Source: Bacteroidota bacterium (GTDB taxonomy: Bacteria > Bacteroidota > Bacteroidia > Bacteroidales > F082). From it: DNA of 64,000 nucleotides. The DNA lies in contig WOUZ01000001.1 of the NCBI GenBank assembly GCA_009773165.1, positions 186,001 to 250,000 of the forward strand. Direction: 5' to 3'. This document shows positions 43,347-53,089 of this stretch, one piece after another. The notes under the pieces were generated by a model that was not told the origin of the DNA, searched no databases, and worked only from the letters and a program-made list of their open reading frames with translations. Both the position numbers and the translations under genes were made by a program. Within the stretch, counting starts at the first letter, position 1; every line of letters starts with the position of its first letter.

Positions 43347-45647
43347 ATGCCAGAATCCAGCTATATATCCAATATTTTCAACATTTCGCATGACGCCATT
43401 ATTGCATCTGACGAAAAGCAACTTATTGTGCATTTCAATCATAGTGCTGAACTTATTTTTTTGTACAAAGCTGCTGAGGTAACTGGCAAGCCTCTCGACA
43501 TACTTTTTCCTGCCTCTACAGCAATCCTTCATCACAAATGCCTGATACAACTTCAGGGTGAAATGATCAGACCTGAGGAAATTAATGAGGAAAGCGAGAT
43601 ATTTGGAAAGCGTAAAAATGGCGAAATATTTCCCTGTGAGGGTAGCTTTTCGAAAACTACTTATAAGGGGAAGCAACTTTTTACCACCGTTTTGCGCGAT
43701 ATAACCGAACGCAAGCGTGCTGAAAAAACCATTTCAGAATCCGAAACACGCTACCGAAGGCTATTTGAATCGGCAAAAGACGGGATTCTGATTCTGAATG
43801 CCGAAACAGGGATGATTGTTGATGTGAATCCATTTTTGATCAACTTATTGGGTTATTCCAAAGAGCAATTTATTGAAAAGGAAATCTGGAATATTGGTTT
43901 CTTCAAAGATATTGTCGCAAATCAGGAGAAGTTCATTGAGCTACAGCAGAATGAATATGTACGCTACGATAATTTACCACTTGAAACCAGGGATGGAGTT
44001 AAAATTAATGTTGAGTTTGTGAGCAATGTTTATTTAGTTGATAAACAAAAAGTTATTCAATGCAACATTCGTGATATTAGCATTCGGAAGAGAGCCGAAA
44101 AAGCCCTGGAAAAGAATAACCGGCGTCTGGAGCTTGCCATGATAGTGGCAAATATGGCTTGGTGGGAAATGGATATTAAAACCGGTCAGGTTATTTTCGA
44201 GAAACATAAGGCCGAAATGCTCGGTTTTAGTGTAGATAAGTTTCATCATTATTCAGATTTTGTTGATCTGCTTCATCCTGATGATAAACTGCTGGCTATG
44301 CAGGTAATGCACGATCACCTAAGCGGGATAACAGACAAATATGAAATGGAGTACAGGATTATGTCAGAATCAGGTAATTATATCTGGTTCTATGATATCG
44401 GATCTGTTATAAACAGGGATGATCAAGGCAACCCAATCACTGTTGCCGGACTTGTTATCGATATTTCAAAACGCAAACAAGCCGAACAAGAATTGATTAA
44501 AGCCAAAGAGAAAGCTGAAGAAGGTGATCGACTTAAAACAGCATTTCTTCAGAATATGTCGCATGAAATACGCACTCCACTAAACGGGATTATTGGTTTT
44601 ACTGATTTACTTGCAGAAGGCAACATAAGCAAAAAGGAATTGAAGTTGTTTACAGCGCTTATTCATTCAAGTAGTGACCGACTCATCGAGATTGTAAATA
44701 ATGTGCTTGATATTTCGAGCATTCAGACTCATCAGGTTAAATTAGAGCAAAAAACATTCTTGATTCATTCCGTATTCACCAGAATACAAAACCAATACGC
44801 TGAATTGGCGAGTACAAAAAATATCGGATTGATCTGCCACAATCAAAATGACAAAATCACCTCAATTGTCTCGGATGAAGCTAAACTAAGACAGGTGCTT
44901 TCAAATTTGATCAATAACTCGATAAAGTTCACAAAATCAGGCAAGATCGAATATGGTTTCGAAGTATATGATGAATCCATACAGTTTTTTGTAAAAGACA
45001 CCGGGATTGGAATTCCACCGGATAAAATCGGGTCAATATTCGATGTTTTTGTTCAGGTTGAACAATCCATGACAAAAAACTACGAAGGGGCAGGCTTGGG
45101 TTTGGCCATTTCGAAAGGTCTTGTGCTCCTGCTCGGAGGCTCTATCATGATTGAGTCGGAAATTGGTAAGGGAACAACCATTTATTTTACCATTCCTGTC
45201 AATGTGCCGGCTACCAAAAAGGCTGCAGCGTCAAAAAAGACAGGCTTTCCGGTAAAGAAAGGCAATGTAAAAATTCTTATTGCTGAAGACGATTGGGTAA
45301 GTTACCTCTACCTAAGCCGTGTTCTGGCACAACCCGAAATTACAATCATTCACGCGCTGAATGGATTGGAAGCATTAGAAATTGTTGAGAAAATTGAAGA
45401 TATCGATCTGATAATGATGGATATCAGAATGCCGGTAATGGATGGCATTGAAGCAATCATACAAATCAAAAAAATCAGACCCGACCTGCCAATAATAGTC
45501 CAAACGGCTTATGCTTTTGGGGAAGAGAAAAGGCGTGCACTGGAAATAGGATGTGATGAGTATGTAGAAAAATCATATAAAGCAGAAAAAATCAGAGCCC
45601 TGGTTTCAAAATATCTTGATTTTTCATTACAACCTGTGGAAAAGTAA
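43347..45647 (+). CDS. Hybrid PAS-sensor histidine kinase with receiver domain
   Basis: A 766-residue cytoplasmic hybrid kinase with no membrane helix. Three PAS/PAC units occupy about residues 5-125, 128-250 and 255-385, each followed by R-D-I-T-E-R-K-R or D-I-S-K-R-K-Q-A linkers. The HisKA helix has M-S-H-E-I-R-T-P-L-N with H406. The ATPase has N-L-I-N-N-S-I-K-F, D-T-G-I-G-I-P and G-L-G-L-A-I-S-K. The receiver spans about 640-760 with D692 in M-M-D-I-R-M-P; the switch Lys is followed by Ser, not Pro. No paired output gene is nearby, so the partner is unknown. It is separated from the GH100-like gene by 230 bp. Confidence 0.95.
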   Translation: MPESSYISNIFNISHDAIIASDEKQLIVHFNHSAELIFLYKAAEVTGKPLDILFPASTAILHHKCLIQLQGEMIRPEEINEESEIFGKRKNGEIFPCEGSFSKTTYKGKQLFTTVLRDITERKRAEKTISESETRYRRLFESAKDGILILNAETGMIVDVNPFLINLLGYSKEQFIEKEIWNIGFFKDIVANQEKFIELQQNEYVRYDNLPLETRDGVKINVEFVSNVYLVDKQKVIQCNIRDISIRKRAEKALEKNNRRLELAMIVANMAWWEMDIKTGQVIFEKHKAEMLGFSVDKFHHYSDFVDLLHPDDKLLAMQVMHDHLSGITDKYEMEYRIMSESGNYIWFYDIGSVINRDDQGNPITVAGLVIDISKRKQAEQELIKAKEKAEEGDRLKTAFLQNMSHEIRTPLNGIIGFTDLLAEGNISKKELKLFTALIHSSSDRLIEIVNNVLDISSIQTHQVKLEQKTFLIHSVFTRIQNQYAELASTKNIGLICHNQNDKITSIVSDEAKLRQVLSNLINNSIKFTKSGKIEYGFEVYDESIQFFVKDTGIGIPPDKIGSIFDVFVQVEQSMTKNYEGAGLGLAISKGLVLLLGGSIMIESEIGKGTTIYFTIPVNVPATKKAAASKKTGFPVKKGNVKILIAEDDWVSYLYLSRVLAQPEITIIHALNGLEALEIVEKIEDIDLIMMDIRMPVMDGIEAIIQIKKIRPDLPIIVQTAYAFGEEKRRALEIGCDEYVEKSYKAEKIRALVSKYLDFSLQPVEK

Positions 45648-45782
45648 TCGAAGTCGGGAAATTGCTTTTCATAACAGCCTGACTAATGATAAGTTAAGTT
45701 TTTAAATCCCTGAATTATTAACCCCTCTGAAATGTGTGAATGCTGTAAGTATCTGCAAATGTTATGTAATGCATCTCCAGAT

Positions 45783-45812
45783 TTTGTTGCCCAATTTTGT
45801 TCTGTAATTTAC
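45783..45812 (+). promoter_or_regulatory. Possible bacterioferritin promoter
   Basis: TTTG at 45783-45786 is followed after 18 nt by TAATTTAC, a seven-of-eight match to the Bacteroidota -7 element. The start would be about 25 bp upstream of the ATG. No Fur-type or other operator is evident. Confidence 0.4.
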
Positions 45813-45842
45813 TCTAATTGAATAAAACTTAATACGTGCAAA

Positions 45843-46307
45843 ATGAAAGGAAATGAAAAATTACTTGAGCATTTAAATGCGCTTCTGGCCGACGAACTTA
45901 CAGCTATAAACCAGTATATGGTACACTCTGAAATGTGCGCCAACTGGGGCTATGGAAAACTTCATGCGGCTATCCGGAAACAAGCTATGGATGAGATGCA
46001 TCATGCCGAATGGCTGATCGAGAGAATCCTGTTTTTAGATGGTGTACCCACCGTTTCTAAACTCAACAAATTAACCATTGGCAAAAACGTTTCTGAAATT
46101 ATTAACAACGACAATGGCGACGAACTTAAAGCTGTTCATGCATATAACAACGCCGTCAAATTCGCCCGGGAAATTGAGGATCAAGGCACTGTTGATCTTT
46201 TGACCAAAATACTGACAATGGAAGAGGGTCATGTAGACTGGGCCGAAATCCAGCGTACACAAATCAAACAAATGGGTCTCGAGAATTACCTTTCCATTCA
46301 ATCGTAA
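45843..46307 (+). CDS. bfr: Bacterioferritin
   Basis: A 154-residue ferritin-fold protein that stores iron in a 24-mer shell. The ferroxidase ligands E18, E51, H54, E94, E127 and H130 are all at the positions of E. coli Bfr, and Met52, the heme ligand in Bfr, is conserved. Thus it should bind heme between subunits and oxidise Fe(II). The gene stands alone with a short promoter region; no bfd ferredoxin gene is near. It is 56 bp upstream of an alpha/beta hydrolase gene, which may be read from its own promoter. Confidence 0.95.
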   Translation: MKGNEKLLEHLNALLADELTAINQYMVHSEMCANWGYGKLHAAIRKQAMDEMHHAEWLIERILFLDGVPTVSKLNKLTIGKNVSEIINNDNGDELKAVHAYNNAVKFAREIEDQGTVDLLTKILTMEEGHVDWAEIQRTQIKQMGLENYLSIQS

Positions 46308-46362
46308 GGTGTAAACAGTTCATTCACGTCAAAAAAAACGATTCGTTCAAACGAAATATACC

Positions 46363-47190
46363 ATGCGTTATCTTGGAAACAACATCAGCAAAACGGTCAA
46401 TAACCACGTCTTAAAGTACAATGAAGAAGGCCCTTTTTCAGCGCCTGTAATCATCTTTATCCATGGTTTTCCACTCAACAAGTCGATGTGGAACCCACAA
46501 ATGGAAGCATTAAAAAACGATTATCGGGTAATTGCTTACGACATTCGCGGGCACGGGAAATCAGAACCGGGTGAAATGGATTTCTCAATGAATTTATTTG
46601 CTATCGATCTGATCCACTTCATGGATGCTTTTTATATCCACAAGGCGATTCTCTGTGGTCTATCAATGGGCGGATATATCGCTCTGAATGCCATCGAAAA
46701 TTATCCCAACCGCTTTAGTGCGCTGGTGCTGTGCGATACGACCTGCAAAGCTGATCCGGCTTCAGTGATCGACAAACGGATGCAAACTATCAGAGAACTA
46801 CAGGATGAGGGGGTAGAAAATTATGCAGATGAAAGTCTGCAAAAACTTTTTGCTCCCGAATCTTTTACAAAAAGGGTGTATGAAGTGGAGTCGGTACGAA
46901 AAATGATCGTTAAAAATCCGGTGCATTCAATCATCAACACATTGCGGGCCCTTACGACACGAAACGAAAGCTGTTCAAAGCTGAATGAAATACATGTGCC
47001 TGTGCTCATTATGGTGGGCGAGGAAGATGCGATCACTCCACCTGCAATGGCACAACTGATGCACGAAAAAATCCCGAATTCGACCCTTGAAATCATTCCA
47101 CATGCAGGTCATCTAAGCAATCTTGAAAATCCGTCAGCATTCAACGAAAAACTCAGGGAGTTTCTTTCTTCAGCCAGGTTAAAAATATAA
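46363..47190 (+). CDS. Alpha/beta hydrolase
   Basis: A 275-residue protein of the alpha/beta hydrolase fold. The oxyanion loop is H-G-F-P (34-37), the nucleophile elbow is G-L-S-M-G-G with S101, and the acid and base are D222 (G-E-E-D-A-I-T) and H250 (A-G-H-L). It has no signal peptide, so it is cytoplasmic. This subfamily includes esterases and beta-ketoadipate enol-lactone hydrolases; no substrate can be assigned. It lies 69 bp upstream of the Mla permease gene on the same strand. Confidence 0.93.
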   Translation: MRYLGNNISKTVNNHVLKYNEEGPFSAPVIIFIHGFPLNKSMWNPQMEALKNDYRVIAYDIRGHGKSEPGEMDFSMNLFAIDLIHFMDAFYIHKAILCGLSMGGYIALNAIENYPNRFSALVLCDTTCKADPASVIDKRMQTIRELQDEGVENYADESLQKLFAPESFTKRVYEVESVRKMIVKNPVHSIINTLRALTTRNESCSKLNEIHVPVLIMVGEEDAITPPAMAQLMHEKIPNSTLEIIPHAGHLSNLENPSAFNEKLREFLSSARLKI

Positions 47191-47258
47191 GTCCCTTTCG
47201 TATTTCTGAGTTCTAAGTTCATTTTTGAATCAAGCTATTCACAAAAAAACTAACCCTT

Positions 47259-48053
47259 ATGAGCACTCTTCTTTCGAAAAAATATGTGTTCTCAAAAGGA
47301 ATCGACCAATATTTTACTGGTATTCACGACGCCTACAAATTTACTTTGCTGTTTTTCAAAGAAGTAACTAAGCGGCCATTTCATTTTCGCGAGGTAGTCC
47401 ATCAAAGCTTCGAAGTTGGAATTAAATCATTGGCTTTAATTTCACTTACGGGTTTTATTGTCGGGATTGTGTTTACCAAACAGTCGCGCCCCTCGCTCGA
47501 AGATTTTGGAGCAACTTCCTGGCTGCCTTCACTCATTGGTATAGCTATTGTAAAAGCGCTCGGGCCATTGGTTACAGCGCTAATTTGTGCCGGTAAAGTA
47601 GGTTCGGGTATCGGTGCCGAAATTGGCTCGATGAAGGTAACCGAACAGATCGACGCCATGGAAGTATCGGCAATAAATCCATTTAAGTATCTTGTAGTTA
47701 CCCGTGTTGTTGCAACAACCATAACTATACCCATTTTGGCTTTGTACTGCAGCTTTGTTGCGCTTTATGGTTCATACCTTAATGTTCACACAGAAGAAAC
47801 AAGCAGCATCATCAGCTTTTATCAGAATGCCTTTAAGAGCATCAGCTTTCTTGATATTTTCTCAGCACTTGCCCGATCGGTTGTGTATGGTTTTACCATC
47901 GGCATTGTGGGATGTTACAAAGGATATAATGCCATTCAGGGAACACGTGGTGTAGGCAAGGCTGCAAATCAGGCCGTTGTGCTGGCCATGTTCCTTGTAT
48001 TTATCGAGGAAATTATCATTGTACAGATTGTCAACTGGATACGGTTTTTTTAA
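47259..48053 (+). CDS. mlaE: MlaE-family lipid ABC transporter permease
   Basis: A 264-residue inner membrane permease with five to six hydrophobic segments. The family motif is visible: G-P-L-V-T-A-L-I-C-A-G-K-V-G-S-G-I-G-A-E followed by M-K-V-T-E-Q-I-D-A-M. MlaE is the membrane core of the MCE lipid transporter, which moves phospholipid between inner and outer membrane. It is first of three genes: the ATPase starts 3 bp after it and the MCE protein follows 4 bp later. The set lacks nearby mlaB or mlaC, as is usual in Bacteroidota. Confidence 0.94.
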   Translation: MSTLLSKKYVFSKGIDQYFTGIHDAYKFTLLFFKEVTKRPFHFREVVHQSFEVGIKSLALISLTGFIVGIVFTKQSRPSLEDFGATSWLPSLIGIAIVKALGPLVTALICAGKVGSGIGAEIGSMKVTEQIDAMEVSAINPFKYLVVTRVVATTITIPILALYCSFVALYGSYLNVHTEETSSIISFYQNAFKSISFLDIFSALARSVVYGFTIGIVGCYKGYNAIQGTRGVGKAANQAVVLAMFLVFIEEIIIVQIVNWIRFF

Positions 48054-48055
48054 TC

Positions 48056-48832
48056 ATGGATAAACAAAAACTACATAGCATCAATTATAACGAATCAGTT
48101 ATTTCAATCAATGGACTGTATAAGGCATTTGGCGATTTAGAGGTATTGAAAGGCATTGATTTTAACCTGTTTAAAGGAGAAAATGTTGCTGTACTGGGGA
48201 AATCGGGTACAGGGAAATCGGTGCTTATCAAAATTCTGATCGGATTGCTTAAACCCGACAAGGGAGAAGTGATTGTTTTGGGGAAGAATGTTGAAGAGCT
48301 GGATCGTAAAAATCTGGATGCCTTACGCTTACGTATTGGGTTTTCGTTTCAGAATAGCGCACTTTACGATAGCATGGATGTTTATCAGAATCTGGCTTTT
48401 CCGCTTACGATGAATGTGAAAAACCTCAGCAGAAAGGAGGTAGATAATGCCGTTGAAGAAGCATTGGATGCTGTTGGAATCATCGACAAAATTCATGAGA
48501 TGCCATCAGAACTGTCGGGCGGACAAAGAAAAAGAATCGGTATTGCACGCACCTTAATTCTGAAACCTGAAATCATGCTTTACGATGAGCCCACTTCGGG
48601 GCTCGACCCTGTCACAAGTACCGAAATCAATAAACTTATCAACGAAGTGCAGGAGCTATACAATACCAGCTCGATCATCATCACGCACGATCTTACCTGT
48701 GCCAAAAATACAAGTAACAGGACTGCTATTTTGCTCGATGGCAGGTTCATGAAAGTTGGCAGATTCGACGATGTTTTTGACACAGATGATGCCCAGCTGA
48801 AAGGTTTTTTTAATTACAATTTTATACAATAG
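48056..48832 (+). CDS. mlaF: MlaF-type ABC transporter ATP-binding protein
   Basis: A 258-residue ABC ATPase. Walker A is G-K-S-G-T-G-K-S at 48-55, the Q-loop is F-S-F-Q-N near 97-100, the signature is L-S-G-G-Q at 153-157, and Walker B is M-L-Y-D-E-P at 174-179. It starts 3 bp after the permease gene and powers lipid movement with MlaE and the MCE protein. All catalytic motifs are intact. Confidence 0.95.
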   Translation: MDKQKLHSINYNESVISINGLYKAFGDLEVLKGIDFNLFKGENVAVLGKSGTGKSVLIKILIGLLKPDKGEVIVLGKNVEELDRKNLDALRLRIGFSFQNSALYDSMDVYQNLAFPLTMNVKNLSRKEVDNAVEEALDAVGIIDKIHEMPSELSGGQRKRIGIARTLILKPEIMLYDEPTSGLDPVTSTEINKLINEVQELYNTSSIIITHDLTCAKNTSNRTAILLDGRFMKVGRFDDVFDTDDAQLKGFFNYNFIQ

Positions 48833-48835
48833 GTC

Positions 48836-49813
48836 ATGAATGAATCACAAAATAAACGGACAGTAGTCGTGGGACTATTTGTTTTTGTCGGATTACTTTT
48901 TCTTACAGGAGGAATACTCATGGTTGGCGACCTGCATGAAACTTTCAAAAATAAAATGCAGCTTGTTTCGCTTTTTGATGACGTAAGCGGTCTGCAAAAA
49001 GGAAACAATATCTGGTTTTCAGGCGTCAAAATCGGGACAGTAAGCAACATTGATTTTTATGGAAAATCACAGGTTGAGATAAGTATGAAAATCGATACAA
49101 AGGCACAGCACTACATACGTAAAAACGCCAAAGTAAAAATCAGCAGCGATGGGCTGATCGGTAACAAAATTCTGGTAATTTATGGAGGGACCGACATTGC
49201 ACAGGTAGTAGAAGAAGGCGACACGCTGGAAGTTGAAAAGACATTTTCATCGGAAGACATGATCAATACCTTACAGGAAAACAATAAAAATGTTCTGGCC
49301 ATTACAAGCGATTTTAAAATCATCAGTAAAAACCTTCTTGCCGGAGAAGGAACAGTTGGCAAAATGCTTACTGACACATCGGTCTATACAAACATTGACG
49401 CAGCAACCGTTTCACTGCAACTTGCAACTGAAAAAGCGCATCAACTCATTAGCTCGCTTGCCACTGTAGCTTCCGACATGAATAAAAAAGGCACACTGAT
49501 CAATGAGTTAACAACAGATACCCTGCTGTTTAAATCCATCAAAACATCTGTTTTGCAGTTGCAGCAGATCGCAGATACTGCTTCTGATGTTGTGGCAAAC
49601 CTTCGACAGGCAGGGCTAAATCCAAATACTACTGTGGGCGTTCTGTTGCATGACGAAGAATCAGGCAAACGGTTGAAAGAAATCATCAAAAATCTGGAAA
49701 GCAGCTCTGTAAAACTGGATGAGGACCTCGAAGCGGCTCAGCATAATTTTTTGCTCAGAAGTTATTTCAAGAAACAGGCAAAGTCAGCCAAAAAAGATCC
49801 AAAAACTGAATAG
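48836..49813 (+). CDS. MlaD-like MCE domain protein
   Basis: A 325-residue protein with one N-terminal membrane helix (about 9-27). The MCE domain spans about 38-118: V-S-L-F-D-D-V-S-G-L-Q-K-G-N, W-F-S-G-V-K-I-G-T-V, then S-S-D-G-L-I-G-N-K. The rest is a coiled helical region to the C-terminus. MCE proteins form hexameric rings that pass lipid from the permease. It starts 4 bp after the ATPase gene. The coiled tail is longer than in E. coli MlaD and fits the longer MCE tunnels of other bacteria. Confidence 0.93.
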   Translation: MNESQNKRTVVVGLFVFVGLLFLTGGILMVGDLHETFKNKMQLVSLFDDVSGLQKGNNIWFSGVKIGTVSNIDFYGKSQVEISMKIDTKAQHYIRKNAKVKISSDGLIGNKILVIYGGTDIAQVVEEGDTLEVEKTFSSEDMINTLQENNKNVLAITSDFKIISKNLLAGEGTVGKMLTDTSVYTNIDAATVSLQLATEKAHQLISSLATVASDMNKKGTLINELTTDTLLFKSIKTSVLQLQQIADTASDVVANLRQAGLNPNTTVGVLLHDEESGKRLKEIIKNLESSSVKLDEDLEAAQHNFLLRSYFKKQAKSAKKDPKTE

Positions 49814-49840
49814 TTTAGATTATTAACAGACAGGTTCAAA

Positions 49841-49857
49841 AAGGCATCAAATGCTTC
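49841..49857. terminator. Possible bidirectional terminator
   Basis: A short stem AAGGCAT-caa-ATGCTTC with a G-T pair lies between the convergent MCE and AsmA-like genes. A T-rich run follows it on both strands. The stem is short, so confidence is low. Confidence 0.35.
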
Positions 49858-49859
49858 TT

Positions 49860-51434
49860 TTACTTTTTTTTGCTTTTTACAATGCTGTACTCAATCCCCG
49901 AAACTATGGACCGGAAACAATAATTGAAAAGAAACTTTTCGGGATCTCTTTTGCTATAAATAATACCTTTTCTTAAACTTTCACCTTTGAGAGGGTTAGA
50001 ATCCAAAACCTTCATATTGATAAAAGCAGAAATAATTTCTTCTTTTAATGCTGTTGTTTTTTCCGTCTTCTTATTCAAAATAGCCAGATCCAATCCCTGA
50101 TAAAGCAGCATTAAACTGCCTGTTGAGTTGGTATCATCAGCGACAAAGTCAAAATTCATCGACGTTATTTTGCCTGAATTTACTTTTATAAGAGCGCTTT
50201 TTTCAAGTATAGGATTCAAGGCAGATGCCTCCATTTCCGAAAGACTTCCCTCCAAAGAAAACACATTAGAGGGCTGGTTTATTTCTGATTTCAACTGTAC
50301 GATAAGTTTCCCCTGGCCCATCAAAAAACCCTCTGCCTGAAGCTCAAAAAATGCCTTTTTCAATTTATAGATACTATCGTTCGAAATTTTATAAATTTTT
50401 GCCCTGACTTGTTTGAAACTCAGGTTGCCGGTTTCGTTGGCCTTCACAGTGCGAACAGCATAGTTTATATCACCATTCAGCAAACTAACGGTATCAACAG
50501 AAAGAAGCGAAGGATAGTTTCTTATCATTTCCTGAAAAACAGGCTTGTTTTCATGCCTGAATTTCATTCGCTTATCGCGAAAAACCTTCATGTCCATATT
50601 CCCTATTTCGACAAAAGAGCTTTTTATACTTCCGTACCTAACAAAATCAGTTACCGAAAAACTGTAAACAAAAATTCTTTTGAAATCGGCTTCAATCCGA
50701 TCGGTTTGAAATTCATGCTTTGCAGCAAACTCCTCATCAGGAAAAGCCGGTTGAATGTTGAACCTGTCAACAACAATGGTTTTTGAGCTTCCGGAATATA
50801 TGATATCGTGTGCTTGGTACGCGTACAAACTGTCAGATGATACCAAGCCAACGGCAGTAGCTTTAAAATCAATACCATGAATGCATTTCGCTGACAAAGT
50901 ATCCCGTTCATTCAATTTAATATCAGATAACTTTACAATTCCCTTTTCAAGCGACCAGGTCTGAGTATTCAGCGTATTGCTGATTTCGCCTTGCAACGTA
51001 TCGAATAATAGTTCCCCGATATGGATGTTCATGGGAGCAACTATTGGCGGAGTGTTTTTGTTACTAAATGGAATTTTACCTCGAATATCGCTGCCTGAAA
51101 CAAGAATCTCACGCATTTCGATCTGATGATTGAAAAGCCATTGAAAAACCCGGATACCACTCACGTGAATTGAAGAAACAGAGGCATTCATTTCAGTTTT
51201 GCCGTTCTGCTCCGGCTTCGAAATGAGCTTGATACCATTCAGTTCCAAGGAACGCGAAATCCATTTGATATGCACTTTATCGATCTTAATGCTGTAAGAA
51301 TTGTTGATTTTTGCAACGGAGGTCTGTATTTTATTTCCAATCCAGGGTTCAACAACAAATATTGTCAGCAGTTTTATCACAATGATGAGCGATGCAAGCC
51401 CAGCCAAAACACCAATGATTATTTTATTCTTCAT
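49860..51434 (-). CDS. AsmA-like single-pass envelope protein
   Basis: I start at the ATG at 51434 (M-K-N-K-I-I-I-G-V), where the membrane helix begins; an ATG at 51470 adds 12 residues. The protein has about 524 residues: one helix at about 5-27, then a long beta-rich periplasmic part with I-K-I-D-K-V-H-I-K-W, L-E-L-N-G-I-K-L, and I-E-I-G-N-M-D-M-K-V. The start pattern resembles AsmA/DUF748 proteins, which bridge the envelope. It is convergent with the Mla operon and could work in the same lipid pathway, but that is inference. Confidence 0.65.
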   Translation of the reverse strand: MKNKIIIGVLAGLASLIIVIKLLTIFVVEPWIGNKIQTSVAKINNSYSIKIDKVHIKWISRSLELNGIKLISKPEQNGKTEMNASVSSIHVSGIRVFQWLFNHQIEMREILVSGSDIRGKIPFSNKNTPPIVAPMNIHIGELLFDTLQGEISNTLNTQTWSLEKGIVKLSDIKLNERDTLSAKCIHGIDFKATAVGLVSSDSLYAYQAHDIIYSGSSKTIVVDRFNIQPAFPDEEFAAKHEFQTDRIEADFKRIFVYSFSVTDFVRYGSIKSSFVEIGNMDMKVFRDKRMKFRHENKPVFQEMIRNYPSLLSVDTVSLLNGDINYAVRTVKANETGNLSFKQVRAKIYKISNDSIYKLKKAFFELQAEGFLMGQGKLIVQLKSEINQPSNVFSLEGSLSEMEASALNPILEKSALIKVNSGKITSMNFDFVADDTNSTGSLMLLYQGLDLAILNKKTEKTTALKEEIISAFINMKVLDSNPLKGESLRKGIIYSKRDPEKFLFNYCFRSIVSGIEYSIVKSKKK

Positions 51435-51784
51435 TTTCTGAGTATTGATTCGTTCCTGATCCCTTGCCAAACACTATAGCATACTAATCGTCAGGAAGAA
51501 TATCTCAGAAAGGTTATTGATTTACAAAGCTTCCTGTTTCTGCCTGAACACACTCTACAAAGGTGTTATCAAACCATCTCAAAACTCATACATATTTCTA
51601 TTTAAAACTTACATTATTCCTACATTTTCCAAATGTCCCTGTCAGGGGCAACCTTCAGAAAGTGTAACTTATATAAGTCTTTTCAGGATATATGTAATAT
51701 GTGAGTTACATCTATGGTTTACCTTCGCTCTTCACCATAACATAAGGCGTTATTCAGGCTTGAACCTTTGTAAAGCATTGGAAT

Positions 51785-51792
51785 TATGTTTG
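51785..51792 (+). promoter_or_regulatory. Predicted -7 element for the second alpha/beta hydrolase
   Basis: TATGTTTG is an exact TAnnTTTG match 41 bp upstream of the ATG. A TTTG occurs 14 nt before it, too close for a normal -33 element. Confidence 0.42.
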
Positions 51793-51832
51793 TAAAATCC
51801 TGTTATATCAATTTATTTAACCATTTATCAAA

Positions 51833-52681
51833 ATGATGATAGAGCAAATTCCGATCCATGGATCATCAAGGGCAGAATACATTCAGGTTGAGCCTAACCT
51901 TCAGTTACATATCACTGATGCCGGCAAAGGAAGACCCATTGTGTTAATACACGGATGGCCTTTGAGCGACGAAATGTTTGAATACCAATACAATGAGCTG
52001 ATAAACAATGATTTTCGGGTTATCGGGATAACACTGAGGGGTTTTGGCAAATCGAACAAACCCTATGGTGCTTATGATTATGACGTGCACGCGCTCGACA
52101 TAAAAAGTGTTCTGTGCAAACTGGAGATTGAAAATGCTGTTTTGGGTGGTTTCTCGATGGGTGGAGCAATAGCCATACGTTATGCCTCTATTGATGAAGG
52201 TGCTCATGTTTCGAAGCTGGCCTTGTTTAGTGCCGCCGCTCCTATCTGGACACAAAGAGATGATTTTCCGTTTAATTTACCTAAAAGTGCCGTGAATGAT
52301 TTAATCAAACTCATCAGCTACGATCGCCCGAAGCTGCTGACCGATTTCGCTAAAATATTTTCGGCAACCGAAACATCATTGAATCAGGGTATTCGTGACT
52401 GGCTGAACGGTATTTGCATCAGTGCGTCTTCCTATGCCACGGAGCAGTGTCTGGTTGCTCTGCGCGATACGGATTTGCGTAACGATTTAAAAAAGATCCT
52501 GATTCCGACAGTGATCATGCATGGAAGGAAAGATAAAATATGTGCGTTTGACCTGGCTGAACAGATGAATGCCGCACTTGTGAATTCGTATATTGTTCCT
52601 TTTGAAAACAGTGGACACAGCCTGTTTTTGGAAGAAATGGAGAAATTTAACGCCGAACTGATCAAATTTGCACAAGATTGA
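51833..52681 (+). CDS. Alpha/beta hydrolase
   Basis: A 282-residue cytoplasmic hydrolase. The oxyanion loop is H-G-W-P (40-43), the nucleophile elbow is G-G-F-S-M-G-G with S108, and D234 (G-R-K-D-K-I) and H262 (S-G-H-S) complete the triad. It resembles the non-heme haloperoxidase/esterase branch. Substrate unknown. It is a distinct sequence from the hydrolase at 46363, with its own promoter. Confidence 0.92.
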   Translation: MMIEQIPIHGSSRAEYIQVEPNLQLHITDAGKGRPIVLIHGWPLSDEMFEYQYNELINNDFRVIGITLRGFGKSNKPYGAYDYDVHALDIKSVLCKLEIENAVLGGFSMGGAIAIRYASIDEGAHVSKLALFSAAAPIWTQRDDFPFNLPKSAVNDLIKLISYDRPKLLTDFAKIFSATETSLNQGIRDWLNGICISASSYATEQCLVALRDTDLRNDLKKILIPTVIMHGRKDKICAFDLAEQMNAALVNSYIVPFENSGHSLFLEEMEKFNAELIKFAQD

Positions 52682-52806
52682 GTTGGCTCTCGCGTGAAGG
52701 GCTTTTACCCAGAGTGAAACCATTTTATTGTTGGAAAGAACGATGAATCAAAAGTGAATCATTCACTTCTTGAAAAATCTACTTGCACATTGGTCACACC
52801 TAAACA

Positions 52807-52853
52807 CCCCCGGATGAATCCGGGGATTATGCACAGCAAAGGCCTACGGCCTT
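52807..52853 (+). repeat. REP-like palindrome, copy C, with AAGGCCtacGGCCTT stem
   Basis: CCCCCGGATGAATCCGGGG lies at 52807-52825 and is followed by ATTATGCACAG and AAGGCCTACGGCCTT at 52839-52853. The order of units is the same as at 35516-35562, about 17 kb away. Confidence 0.75.
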
Positions 52854-52951
52854 ATGTGTCCAAAACGGATATTGCCATTGACAAATGACAGTAAGTTATG
52901 AAGGCGTCCTACTGAGTAATGCGCTACTTCAAAAGACACTACCTTTTTAGT

Positions 52952-52997
52952 AGCCTGTAGGGCTACACTTTGAATAACCCCCGGATGAATCCGGGGG
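52952..52997 (+). repeat. REP-like palindrome, copy D, with TAGCC/GGCTA unit
   Basis: TAGCCTGTAGGGCTACACT, a short spacer and CCCCCGGATGAATCCGGGGG (52978-52997) repeat the order seen at the end of the 63-bp repeat and palindrome copy A at 35046-35090. Confidence 0.75.
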
Positions 52998-53089
52998 AAA
53001 AAGAATGCGTAAGCCCTCACATCCAGGAGGGGTTGCCCATACTATCCTGATGAAAATGAGCCGAAAGATCCACACTGCTGTCTAATAAA

